A stretch of 64,000 nt of DNA from Azoarcus sp. (GTDB taxonomy: Bacteria; Pseudomonadota; Gammaproteobacteria; Burkholderiales; Rhodocyclaceae): contig JAUVVG010000013.1 of NCBI GenBank assembly GCA_030604735.1, positions 1 to 64,000 of the forward strand, given 5' to 3'. The position numbers and the translations under genes were made by a program. How positions within the stretch are numbered: position 1 is the stretch's first letter; each line of letters starts with the position of its first letter. This document shows positions 55,950-64,000 of this stretch, piece after piece. The notes beneath the pieces were generated by a model that did not search any database, had not been told where the DNA came from, and saw only the letters and a list, made by a program, of their open reading frames with translations.

Positions 55950-57547
55950 CGATACCGAACACGGACACCCCCCCGGACCAGGCAGCGCAGCGCGGCGCCC
56001 TGCTGCTCGAGTTGCAGGGCATCAGCAAGATCTATCCGGGCGTCGTCGCCAACGACGGCGTGGATTTGCAGATCCGCCCGGGCGAGATCCATGCCGTGCT
56101 CGGCGAGAACGGCGCCGGCAAGTCCACGCTGATGAAGATCATCTACGGGGTGACCCGGCAGAGTGAAGGCCGGATGCTGTGGCAGGGCGACGAGATCGCC
56201 ATCGACAACCCCGCGGCGGCGCGCTCGCTCGGGATCGGCATGGTCTTCCAGCACTTTTCGCTGTTCGAGACCCTCACCGTGGTCGAAAACGTCGCCCTGG
56301 CCATGCCGGGCAAGCCGGACCTCGCGGCACTGTCGCAGCGAATCGAGGAAGTGTCGGAGCGTTACGGCCTGCCGGTCTCGCCACGGCGCCATGTCCATGC
56401 GCTGTCGGTTGGCGAAAGACAACGGGTGGAGATCATCCGCTGCCTGCTGCAAGAGCCCAAGCTGCTGATCATGGACGAACCCACCTCGGTCCTGACACCC
56501 CAGGCGGTGCGCAAGCTGTTCGAGACCTTGCGCCAGCTCGCGAGCGAGGGCTGCGCCATTCTGTACATCAGCCACAAGCTGGACGAGATTCGCGAACTTT
56601 GCCACACCGCCACCGTGCTGCGTGGTGGCAAGGTCACGGGGCACTGCATCCCGTCGAAAGAAACCCCGGAATCGATGGCCCGCCTGATGATCGGAAAGGA
56701 CCTGCCGATATGCGAGCATGGCACGGTCGCCCGCGGCGGCGAGCTGCGGCTGCGACTGGCCGGCTTGTCGCATGCGTCGCCGGACCCGTTCGGCACCGAC
56801 CTCAAGGATTTGCACCTCGACGTGCATGCCGGCGAGATCGTCGGCATCGCCGGCGTGTCGGGCAACGGCCAGCAGGAGTTGCTGCTGGCGATCTCGGGCG
56901 AGGAACCCCTGGCCGAGAAGTATCCGGTCCAGATCTGCGGGACCGAAGCCGGTCGCATGTCGGCCGGACAGCGCCGCCGTCTAGGCATGACCTTCGTTCC
57001 GGAGGACCGGCTCGGACGTGGCGCGGTGCCCAGCCTGTCGCTGGCCGACAACGCCATCCTGACTGCGGCCAGAACCCGCGGCCTGGTCAACAGGGGTTTT
57101 GTCAATTTCGGCCTGGCCTCCCGCTTCGCCCGGAAATGCATCGAACAGTTCAACGTCAAGTGCAACGGCGAGGGTGCGGCAGCCAAGTCGCTGTCGGGCG
57201 GCAATCTGCAAAAATTCATCATGGGTCGCGAGATTCTGCAGAACCCGAAACTGCTGGTCTGCGCCCAGCCGACCTGGGGTGTGGATGTCGGCGCGGCCGC
57301 CTTCATCCGCCAGTCGCTCATCGATTTGCGCGAGAAGGGCTGTGCCATCCTGATCATCTCGGAAGAACTCGACGAGTTGTTCGAAGTGTGCGACCGGATC
57401 GCGGTGATCGCCAAGGGCAGGTTGTCGCCGGTCTGCCCGGTGGCCGACACCACGGTCGAACGGATCGGGGTGTGGATGAGCGGCATGTGGGCGGACGCCG
57501 AGGGCGAGGCTGAGGGCACGACGACGCAGGAGACAGCCCATGCCTGA
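55946..57547 (+). CDS. ABC transporter ATPase, nucleoside/nucleobase type (two nucleotide-binding domains)
   Basis: A 533-residue protein with tandem ATPase domains, as in ribose/BMP-type importers. Domain 1 has Walker A GENGAGKST, signature LSVGERQRVEI and Walker B LLIMDEPT. Domain 2 has the usual degenerate Walker A (GVSGNGQQEL) and signature LSGGNLQKF. ATG 55946 overlaps the xdhC stop (ATGA) and the permease overlaps its end by 8 bp. Context in the xdh operon points to purine nucleoside or base uptake. Confidence 0.94.
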   Translation: MTIPNTDTPPDQAAQRGALLLELQGISKIYPGVVANDGVDLQIRPGEIHAVLGENGAGKSTLMKIIYGVTRQSEGRMLWQGDEIAIDNPAAARSLGIGMVFQHFSLFETLTVVENVALAMPGKPDLAALSQRIEEVSERYGLPVSPRRHVHALSVGERQRVEIIRCLLQEPKLLIMDEPTSVLTPQAVRKLFETLRQLASEGCAILYISHKLDEIRELCHTATVLRGGKVTGHCIPSKETPESMARLMIGKDLPICEHGTVARGGELRLRLAGLSHASPDPFGTDLKDLHLDVHAGEIVGIAGVSGNGQQELLLAISGEEPLAEKYPVQICGTEAGRMSAGQRRRLGMTFVPEDRLGRGAVPSLSLADNAILTAARTRGLVNRGFVNFGLASRFARKCIEQFNVKCNGEGAAAKSLSGGNLQKFIMGREILQNPKLLVCAQPTWGVDVGAAAFIRQSLIDLREKGCAILIISEELDELFEVCDRIAVIAKGRLSPVCPVADTTVERIGVWMSGMWADAEGEAEGTTTQETAHA

Positions 57548-58619
57548 TTTTCCGTTGCGGCTGGAACCGCGGGCCGAACCGTCACGCCTGATGAGTTATC
57601 TATCGCCGCTGATCGCGGTGGCGCTGACACTGCTGGTCGGGTTGCTGCTGTTCTCGGCCCTGGGCAAGGACCCGATCGAAGGCTTCCGTTATTTTTTCAT
57701 CAATCCGGTCCGTACACTCTACGGCCTGTCCGAACTGCTGCTGAAAGCGACCCCGCTGATGATGTGCGCGATCGGACTCGCGATCGGATTTCGCGCCAAT
57801 GTCTGGAACATAGGTGCCGAGGGTCAGTTCGTGCTCGGGGCGATCGGCGCTTCGGGTGCCGCCCTGTACTTCAGCGGCTCGGACAGTGCCATGCTGCTGC
57901 CGGCCATGGTCGTGGCCGGGGCCCTGGCCGGCGCGGCATGGGCGGCCATCCCGGCCCTGCTCAAGACCCAGTTCAACGCCAACGAGATCCTGGTATCCCT
58001 GATGCTGGTCTATGTCGCGCAGTTGCTGGTGTCGTGGCTGGTCTTCGGCCCCTGGCGCGACCCCTACGGTTTCGGTTTTCCACAGACCGAGATGTTCCAT
58101 GACGCGGCGCTGTTGCCCATCCTGCTCGACGGCACCCGCCTCAGCTTCGCCTTCGTGATCGCACTGGCGATGCTGGCGCTGGGCTATGTCTTCATGCACC
58201 GCAGCTATACCGGTTTCAAGATGCGGGTCGCCGGCGAAGCCGCGGCAGCTGCCCGCTATGCCGGCTTTTCGGCCAAGCGGATGATCTGGATCGGCCTGTT
58301 GTGCGGTGGCGGCGCGGCCGGTATCGCCGGCATGGCCGAGGTCGCGGGTCCGATGGGCCAGCTCACCGACAAGGTCAGCCTGGGCTATGGGTTCGCGGCG
58401 ATCATCGTCGCCTTCGTCGGACGTCTCAATCCGGTCGGCATCCTGTTCGCCAGCCTGCTGATGGCCCTGCTCTTTCTCGGCGGAGAGCAAGTCCAGCAAT
58501 ACATGAACCTCCCCAGCTCGATCTCGATGGTGTTCCAGGGCATGCTGTTGTTCTTCCTGCTCGGCTCGGACGTCTTCATCAACTACCGCCTGCGCATCGG
58601 CTGCGCGGCCAGCGTCTGA
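57540..58619 (+). CDS. ABC transporter permease 1 (nucleoside type)
   Basis: A 359-residue inner-membrane protein of the BPD_transp_2 family with about 9-10 predicted helices and the conserved segment GFRANVWNIGAEGQF. It forms the translocation path with the second permease, driven by the tandem ATPase encoded just upstream. Confidence 0.93.
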   Translation: MPDFPLRLEPRAEPSRLMSYLSPLIAVALTLLVGLLLFSALGKDPIEGFRYFFINPVRTLYGLSELLLKATPLMMCAIGLAIGFRANVWNIGAEGQFVLGAIGASGAALYFSGSDSAMLLPAMVVAGALAGAAWAAIPALLKTQFNANEILVSLMLVYVAQLLVSWLVFGPWRDPYGFGFPQTEMFHDAALLPILLDGTRLSFAFVIALAMLALGYVFMHRSYTGFKMRVAGEAAAAARYAGFSAKRMIWIGLLCGGGAAGIAGMAEVAGPMGQLTDKVSLGYGFAAIIVAFVGRLNPVGILFASLLMALLFLGGEQVQQYMNLPSSISMVFQGMLLFFLLGSDVFINYRLRIGCAASV

Positions 58620-58629
58620 AGGATAGCGC

Positions 58630-59562
58630 ATGGACGGAAACCTGATCACCGCCATCCTGTTCGCGACCGTCGTCGCCGGCACCCCGCTGATCATCGTCGC
58701 GCTCGGCCTGTTGGTGAACGAGCGCGCCGGGGTGCTGAACCTGGGCTCGGAGGGCATGATGGCGATGGGCGCGGTGGTCGCGTTCGCGGTCACCCACCAC
58801 ACCGGCAACCCCTGGCTCGGCGCGCTGGCCGGCATGGCAGCCGGCATGTCGGCGTCGCTGATATTCGGGGTCCTGACGCTCACCTTGCAGGCCAACCAGG
58901 TCGCCTCCGGTCTCGCGCTGGCGATCTTCGGCGTCGGCTTGTCGGCCTTCATCGGCAAACCTTATGAGTCGGTGGCGCTGCAATCGGTGCCGGCGGTGCG
59001 CATCCCCTTCATCGCCGACATTCCCATCATCGGCGAAGCCTTGTACAACCAGCAGGCCATGGTCTATCTGTCATGGGCGCTGTTCTGGACGGTGCTGTGG
59101 TTTCTGTATCGCAGCCGTGCCGGCCTGGTGCTGCGCGCGGTCGGCGAGTCGCCTGCCTCGGCGCATGCCATCGGCCATCCGGTGGTCTTGATCCGCTACC
59201 TCGCGGTGCTGTTCGGTGGCGCGATGGCCGGCCTGGGCGGTGCCTTCCTGTCGGTGTTCTACACCCCGATGTGGGTCGAGGGCATGGTCGCGGGCAGGGG
59301 CTGGATCGCCCTTGCCCTGGTCGTGTTCGCCACCTGGCGCCCGTTACGGGTCATGATCGGCGCCTATCTCTTCGGCGGGGTCATGATCACCCAGTTGTTC
59401 ATTCAAGGATCGGGACTGCAGATCGACTTTCCGGCACAATTCCTGTCGTCGCTACCCTACTGGGCGACCATCATCGTGCTGGTGGTGATTTCGAGAAACG
59501 CGAACACGATCCGCCTCAACTCGCCGGCCTCGCTCGGCAAACCCTACAGGCCGGAAGCCTGA
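58630..59562 (+). CDS. ABC transporter permease 2 (nucleoside type)
   Basis: A 310-residue partner permease of the same family, with NERAGVLNLGSEGMM and about 8 helices. It starts 10 bp after the first permease, preceded by AAGGA. Together the two resemble the permease pair of bacterial nucleoside ABC importers. Confidence 0.93.
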   Translation: MDGNLITAILFATVVAGTPLIIVALGLLVNERAGVLNLGSEGMMAMGAVVAFAVTHHTGNPWLGALAGMAAGMSASLIFGVLTLTLQANQVASGLALAIFGVGLSAFIGKPYESVALQSVPAVRIPFIADIPIIGEALYNQQAMVYLSWALFWTVLWFLYRSRAGLVLRAVGESPASAHAIGHPVVLIRYLAVLFGGAMAGLGGAFLSVFYTPMWVEGMVAGRGWIALALVVFATWRPLRVMIGAYLFGGVMITQLFIQGSGLQIDFPAQFLSSLPYWATIIVLVVISRNANTIRLNSPASLGKPYRPEA

Positions 59563-59598
59563 ACGACATTCAGCCAACAACCACAAGGAGAAACATCG

Positions 59599-60684
59599 AT
59601 GGCCACTCGTCGCAACTTCATGCTCACCGCCGGTGCGCTCGCCGTCGCGGCCGCCCTGCCGCTCGCGTCCTTCGCCCAGGATGTCACCAAGATCGGCTTC
59701 GTCTATGTCAGCCCGATCGGCGACGCGGGATGGACCTTCCAGCACGACCTCGCCCGCACGCAACTCGAAGCCGAGTTCGGTGACCGCATCCAGACCAGCT
59801 TCGTCGAGAACGTGGCCGAAGGCGCCGACGCCGAGCGGGTGATCCGCGAGTTCGCCGCCAGTGGTCACAAGATCGTGTTCGCGACCAGCTTCGGCTACAT
59901 GAACTATGTCGAGCGCGTTGCCCGTCAATTCCCGGACGTCGCCTTCCTGCACGCCACCGGCTACAAGTCGGGGGCCAACTTCGCCAACTACAACGCCCGC
60001 TTCTACGAGGGCCGCTACCTGAACGGCGTGATCGCCGGGCATATGACCAAGTCGAACGTGATGGGCTATGTCGCCGCCTTCCCGATTCCCGAGGTCCTGC
60101 AGGGCATCAACGCCTTCACCATGGGTGCGCGCAGCGTCAATCCGGACGTCGAAGTGCGGGTGATCTGGGTGAACAGCTGGTACGACCCGGGCCGCGAGCG
60201 TGAAGCCGCGATGACCCTGATCTCCCAGGGTGCCGACGTGATCACCCAGCATACCGACTCCACCGCACCGGTGCAGGCGGCCGAAGAACGTGGCGTGTAT
60301 GCCTTCGGCTATCACTCCGACATGTCCAAGTACGGCCCGACCGCCCACCTCAGCGCCACCACCCATCTCTGGGGTGATTACTATGTGCAGACCGTCAAGG
60401 ACGTGCTCGCCGGCGAATGGAAACCGACCAACCTGTGGGGCGGCTACCAGCAGGGCATGATCCAGCTCGCTCCGCTCAACGACGCGATCCCGGCCGAGGT
60501 GAAAGCCCAGGTCGCCGAGCTCGAAAGCCAATTGACCGCCGGCACCTTCCACCCCTTCACCGGCCCGGTGGTCGACCAGTCCGGCGCCGAGCGCCTGCCC
60601 GCCGGCGCGGTGATGGACGACGAAACCCTGGGCAAGATGGACTACTTCGTCCAGGGCGTGGCCTCGCGTCTGCCGTCGCGCTGA
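59599..60684 (+). CDS. BMP-family substrate-binding protein (nucleoside/purine importer)
   Basis: A 361-residue periplasmic protein with an N-terminal signal (MATRRNFMLTAGALAVA, cleavage near SFA-QD; the RR suggests possible Tat export). A BMP/PnrA-type fold follows, with GFVYVSPIGDAGW and IFATSFGY-like segments. BMP proteins usually bind nucleosides; the linked xdh and guaD genes support a purine ligand. A CAAGGAG site precedes the start. Confidence 0.93.
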   Translation: MATRRNFMLTAGALAVAAALPLASFAQDVTKIGFVYVSPIGDAGWTFQHDLARTQLEAEFGDRIQTSFVENVAEGADAERVIREFAASGHKIVFATSFGYMNYVERVARQFPDVAFLHATGYKSGANFANYNARFYEGRYLNGVIAGHMTKSNVMGYVAAFPIPEVLQGINAFTMGARSVNPDVEVRVIWVNSWYDPGREREAAMTLISQGADVITQHTDSTAPVQAAEERGVYAFGYHSDMSKYGPTAHLSATTHLWGDYYVQTVKDVLAGEWKPTNLWGGYQQGMIQLAPLNDAIPAEVKAQVAELESQLTAGTFHPFTGPVVDQSGAERLPAGAVMDDETLGKMDYFVQGVASRLPSR

Positions 60685-60771
60685 GCCACGACGACGCTGT
60701 CCGCGGTGTTACTCGAAGGAGAATGACCCGGACAGCAATTGACACTTCGCGCGCGATCGCGCACTCGGAAA

Positions 60772-60846
60772 GCCCCCTCCCCCTTCAAAAGGGGAGGCGC
60801 CCACCTTATGGCAACTCAAGTGCCACACAGCGAGCACGCTACTCGA
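60772..60846 (+). repeat. Dispersed intergenic repeat, copy 3
   Basis: CCCTCCCCCTT-CA-AAAGGGGAGG forms a near-perfect hairpin, followed by ACTCAAGTGCCACACAGCGA and GCACGCTACTCGAG, matching the core of the copies at 32091 and 34384. It lies between the BMP gene and guaD, in the same plus-strand orientation as the others. Confidence 0.6.
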
Positions 60847-60860
60847 GACTGGATGGCCCC

Positions 60861-62234
60861 ATGAGCAACGGCCGATTCTCCTCTACGCCTGACACGGACA
60901 CGCCAATCGCGATCCGCGCCGAGATCGTGCATTTTCTCTCAGACCCGGCCTACAGCGGCGACGCTGCGATCGAGCACTTTGCCGACGGCTTGTTGCTGGT
61001 TCGTGATGGCCGGGTCGCCGCGCTGGGGCCGGCTGACGACCTGCTTTCGCAACTCGGCCGCGATGTCGTCGTGATCGACCATCGCGGCAAGCTGCTCATG
61101 CCGGGCTTCGTCGACACCCATGTCCATTACGCCCAGACCGACATGATCGCGAGCTATGGCGAGCAGTTGCTCACCTGGCTGGAAAAGTACACCTTCCCGA
61201 CCGAGGCCCGCTTCGCCGATCCGATCCATGCCTCGCAAGTCGCCGACTTCTTTTGCGACGAACTGCTGAAGAACGGCACCACCACCGCGATGGCCTTCGC
61301 GACCGTCCACCCGGGCTCGGTCGATGCACTGTTCCAGGCTGCCCAGTCGAGGCGGATGCGGATGATCGCCGGCAAGGTCCTGATGGACCGGCATTGCCCG
61401 GACTGGCTGCGCGATACCGCAGCCCAAGGTGATGCGGACTCCCGGACCTTGATCGAACGCTGGCACGGTCGTGATCGGCTGACCTATGCGGTCACTCCCC
61501 GCTTCGCACCCACCTCGACCGAAGAACAAATGCGACTGGCCGGTCGCCTTTTCGCCGACTTCCCCGACCTTCACCTGCAGTCCCATGTCGCCGAGAACCG
61601 CGGCGAGGTCGCCTGGGTCGCCGAACTCTACCCGGATGCACGCAGCTATCTCGATGTCTATGACCGCTTCGGCCAACTCGGACCACGCGCGATCTACGCC
61701 CACTGCATCTGGCTGGACGATGCCGACCGGCAACGCATGGCCGACACCGGCACGGCCATGAGTTTCTGCCCCACCTCCAACCTGTTCCTCGGCTCGGGCC
61801 TGTTCGATCTCGACCGTGCCCACGCGCTCGGCATCCGGGTTGGCCTCGGCACCGATGTCGGCGGTGGCACCAGCTTCTCGATGTTGCAGACGCTCAACGA
61901 AGCCTACAAGGTGCTTCAACTCGCCGGCCAAGGCCTCTCGGCCGAGCGGGCTTTCTACCTCGCCACCCTCGGTGGGGCGCGCAGCCTGTATCTGGATGAC
62001 CGGATCGGTAACTTCGCGATCGGCAAGGAGGCCGACTTCGTCGTCCTCGACCCCCAGGCCACCCCGCTGATCGCCCGCCGAATCGCCCACACCCGGACAC
62101 TGTCCGAACGACTGTTCGTGTTGATGATGCTGGGCGACGACCGCACGATCGCCGCAACCTACCTGCTCGGTCGGCCTACCTGGATCCGAGGTGCAGAAGC
62201 GATCGCACAGCGCAGCGGTTCGGCGGGGTGGTAG
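60861..62234 (+). CDS. guaD: Guanine deaminase
   Basis: A 457-residue amidohydrolase that converts guanine to xanthine, the substrate of XdhAB. Metal ligands are in [12 protein letters not shown], the [12 protein letters not shown] segment, YAHCIWL and [13 protein letters not shown]; the GuaD-specific [17 protein letters not shown] is present. ATG 60861 gives a typical length; the frame is open 148 codons further but overlaps the BMP gene and the repeat. Confidence 0.96.
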   Translation: MSNGRFSSTPDTDTPIAIRAEIVHFLSDPAYSGDAAIEHFADGLLLVRDGRVAALGPADDLLSQLGRDVVVIDHRGKLLMPGFVDTHVHYAQTDMIASYGEQLLTWLEKYTFPTEARFADPIHASQVADFFCDELLKNGTTTAMAFATVHPGSVDALFQAAQSRRMRMIAGKVLMDRHCPDWLRDTAAQGDADSRTLIERWHGRDRLTYAVTPRFAPTSTEEQMRLAGRLFADFPDLHLQSHVAENRGEVAWVAELYPDARSYLDVYDRFGQLGPRAIYAHCIWLDDADRQRMADTGTAMSFCPTSNLFLGSGLFDLDRAHALGIRVGLGTDVGGGTSFSMLQTLNEAYKVLQLAGQGLSAERAFYLATLGGARSLYLDDRIGNFAIGKEADFVVLDPQATPLIARRIAHTRTLSERLFVLMMLGDDRTIAATYLLGRPTWIRGAEAIAQRSGSAGW

Positions 62235-62395
62235 CCCCCGCAGCGACTCAGCCCGAGCGCATGCCGCTGTTGGTGCGCGTAGCGGCCGCGATCCCTGCTG
62301 TCTGAGGCCGCAGGCCGAGTTCCGGGATCGCAGCGCAGCGCGCCTTACAGCGGCAGCGCGAGTGGCTGTCGGAGCGGAGGGGGCTGCCGCCCCGC
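62235..62395. other. Intergenic GC-rich hairpin region
   Basis: Between guaD and the CoA-transferase gene. Several imperfect inverted repeats are visible, for example GATCCC (62290) with GGGATC (62324). One of these may end guaD transcription. No gene is seen. Confidence 0.35.
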
Positions 62396-62438
62396 CGAAT
62401 CGCGGGTTCGAATCGCGGGTTCGAATCGCGGGTTCGAA
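62396..62438 (+). repeat. Tandem 13-bp repeat
   Basis: CGAATCGCGGGTT is repeated three times in direct succession (62396-62434), with a partial fourth copy. The junctions read GGTTCGAATC, which resembles a tRNA T-arm, but no tRNA can be folded around it. Confidence 0.8.
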
Positions 62439-62535
62439 CTCACAGCGCTTCGAGACGGCAGCAAGGTCGAGAAAGCCAACGCACGCGGACACAGTCCGCC
62501 ATAGAATGCTCGAAACAAAAGGGGAGACATTCACC

Positions 62536-64000
62536 ATGGCCGACGAGCACAAACCATCGATCAACGTTCATCCGCTGCTCACCGGCAGCGAACTCCCCCG
62601 GCGCAGCAAGATCGTCAGCGCGGCCGATGCGGTCAGGCTGATCCGGCCCGGGGATACGGTCGCGACTGGCGGCTTCGTCGGTATCGGCTTCGCCGAAGGC
62701 ATCGCCTGCGCGCTCGAAGAACTCTATCTGGCCGATGATCCCGGCCCCTTCGGCCGACCGTCCGATCTGACCTTGGTCTATGCCGCCGGCCAAGGCGACG
62801 GAAAATCGCGCGGACTGAACCACCTGGGCCACCCCGGGCTGGTCAGACGAGTCATTGGAGGGCACTGGGGACTGGTACCGACCCTGCAAGCCCTGGCGGT
62901 AGAAAACAGGATCGAAGCCTACAACCTGCCCCAGGGGGTAATCACCCACCTCTTCCGTGACATCGCCGCCGGCAAACCCGGCACACTGACCCGGGTCGGG
63001 CTAGGTACTTTCGTCGATCCACGCCATGGTGGGGGCAAGATCAACGCCTCCACCACCGAAGAACTGGTCAGCCTGATGGAAATTGCCGGCGAGGAATACC
63101 TGTTCTACAAGGCCTTTCCGATCCAGGTCGGCATCATCCGCGGTACCACCGCCGACCCGGACGGCAACATCACGATGGAACGCGAAGCGCTGACCCTGGA
63201 AGCCTTGTCGATCGCGATGGCCGCGCATAACTCGGGGGGTATCGTGATCGTGCAAGTCGAGCGGATCGCCGAGCGAGGCAGCCTGAACCCGCGGCAGGTC
63301 AAGATCCCGGGGGTACTGGTCGACTGCGTCGTGCTCGCAGAGAAGCCGGAGCACCACATGCAGACCTTCATCGACGCCTACAACCCGGGTTTCTCCGGCG
63401 AGATCCGGATTCAGGCCTCTTCGGTGGCGCCGATGCCGATGAGCGCGCGGAAGATCATCGCCCGTCGCGCCGCCCTCGAACTGGTGGCCAACAGCGTCGT
63501 CAATCTCGGCATCGGCATGCCGGAAGGCGTCGGCTCGGTCGCGGCCGAGGAGAAAGTCATCGACCTGCTCACCCTGACCACCGAACCCGGGGTGATCGGC
63601 GGCATTCCGGCATCGGGCCTGAACTTCGGTGCAGCCATCAACACCGACGCGATCATCGACCAGCCCTACCAGTTCGATTTCTACGACGGAGGCGGTCTCG
63701 ACATCGCCTTTCTCGGGCTGGCCCAGGCCGACCGTGCCGGCAACCTCAACGTCAGCCGCTTCGGCCCACGTCTGGCCGGGGCGGGCGGATTCATCAACAT
63801 CAGCCAGAACGCGCGCAAGGTGGTCTTTGTCGGCAGCTTCACCGCCGGCACACTGAACGTCGTGATCGACGACGGCAAGCTGACCATCGTGCAGGATGGC
63901 AGCACGACGAAATTCGTCGCCGAGGTCGAACAACGCACTTTCAGTGGCGAGTATGCGCGCAGAAGAGGACAACCGGTGCTCTACATCACCGAGCGCTGTG
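62536..64000 (+). CDS. Acyl-CoA:acetate/3-ketoacid CoA-transferase (runs off the window)
   Basis: At least 488 residues of a fused alpha-beta type I CoA-transferase (YdiF/propionate CoA-transferase-like). The N-terminal [17 protein letters not shown] is the CoA-binding glycine-rich region. [13 protein letters not shown] opens the second half, and [15 protein letters not shown] carries the predicted catalytic glutamate. It moves CoA between short-chain acids. ATG 62536 follows GGGGAGA. The C-terminus (probably only a few tens of residues) lies beyond the edge. Confidence 0.92.
   Translation, partial: MADEHKPSINVHPLLTGSELPRRSKIVSAADAVRLIRPGDTVATGGFVGIGFAEGIACALEELYLADDPGPFGRPSDLTLVYAAGQGDGKSRGLNHLGHPGLVRRVIGGHWGLVPTLQALAVENRIEAYNLPQGVITHLFRDIAAGKPGTLTRVGLGTFVDPRHGGGKINASTTEELVSLMEIAGEEYLFYKAFPIQVGIIRGTTADPDGNITMEREALTLEALSIAMAAHNSGGIVIVQVERIAERGSLNPRQVKIPGVLVDCVVLAEKPEHHMQTFIDAYNPGFSGEIRIQASSVAPMPMSARKIIARRAALELVANSVVNLGIGMPEGVGSVAAEEKVIDLLTLTTEPGVIGGIPASGLNFGAAINTDAIIDQPYQFDFYDGGGLDIAFLGLAQADRAGNLNVSRFGPRLAGAGGFINISQNARKVVFVGSFTAGTLNVVIDDGKLTIVQDGSTTKFVAEVEQRTFSGEYARRRGQPVLYITERC

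Noticed and set aside
60417-60860. In-frame upstream extension of guanine deaminase
   Set aside because: It overlaps the BMP gene and the dispersed repeat with no family similarity; ATG 60861 gives a normal-length enzyme.
62396-62438. tRNA gene or tRNA fragment
   Set aside because: Only the T-arm-like decamer is present; no acceptor stem, D-arm or anticodon arm can be placed around it.

Overview
The window is high-GC DNA with densely packed genes. Several gene orders here are, from general knowledge, typical of Betaproteobacteria: exbB-exbD-lpxK-Trm112-kdsB-adk, DUF3579 beside argD-argF-argG, xseA next to sodB, and flhDC-motAB followed by che genes. The best guess is therefore a motile, aerobic, heterotrophic betaproteobacterium or close relative. 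No rRNA, tRNA, CRISPR array, transposase or phage gene was found.

Layout. Positions 1-7735 (minus) hold the 5' part of a giant LEPR-XLL repetitive protein, preceded by a small DUF3467 gene and an AT-rich regulatory region (8.2-8.8 kb). Positions 8.9-11.4 kb (plus) encode a diiron oxygenase-like protein and a ferredoxin-type flavin reductase, separated by a REP array. Positions 11.6-16.6 kb (minus) carry yjfB-like, yajQ, ppnP, a DUF2788 gene and argG-argF-argD. DUF3579, rpsT (minus), murJ and a PEBP-family gene follow. The minus-strand block at 20.4-25.6 kb is the cell-envelope operon exbB-exbD-lpxK-Trm112-kdsB-adk plus a PPi-type phosphofructokinase. A TRAP-TAXI uptake operon (25.7-29.4 kb, minus) separates it from xseA, sodB, truC and tal (29.9-34.1 kb, plus).

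Positions 34.5-49.9 kb (minus) form a motility and chemotaxis island. In transcription order it holds an HDOD/GGDEF protein, flhD, flhC, motA, motB, a kinase-less CheA paralogue, an Aer-like receptor, cheR, cheB, two cheV genes, cheY, cheZ and a full-length cheA. Three sigma-28-type promoters can be read, before motA, before the CheA paralogue and before the first cheV, consistent with FlhDC-FliA control.

Positions 50.1-62.2 kb (plus) hold a purine salvage and catabolism cluster: a Nudix hydrolase, xdhA, xdhB, xdhC, a BMP-type nucleoside ABC transporter (ATPase, two permeases, binding protein) and guanine deaminase. Together these could import nucleosides or bases and convert guanine to xanthine and urate. 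An acyl-CoA:acetate CoA-transferase runs off the right edge.

The most unusual points are the P1-P2-P5 CheA paralogue lacking the kinase core, translationally coupled to an Aer-like receptor with a degenerate signalling tip; the giant gene with a terminator-like hairpin just before its start codon; the unassigned diiron oxygenase with a palindrome inside its promoter; and a roughly 75-bp intergenic repeat of unknown type present three times.
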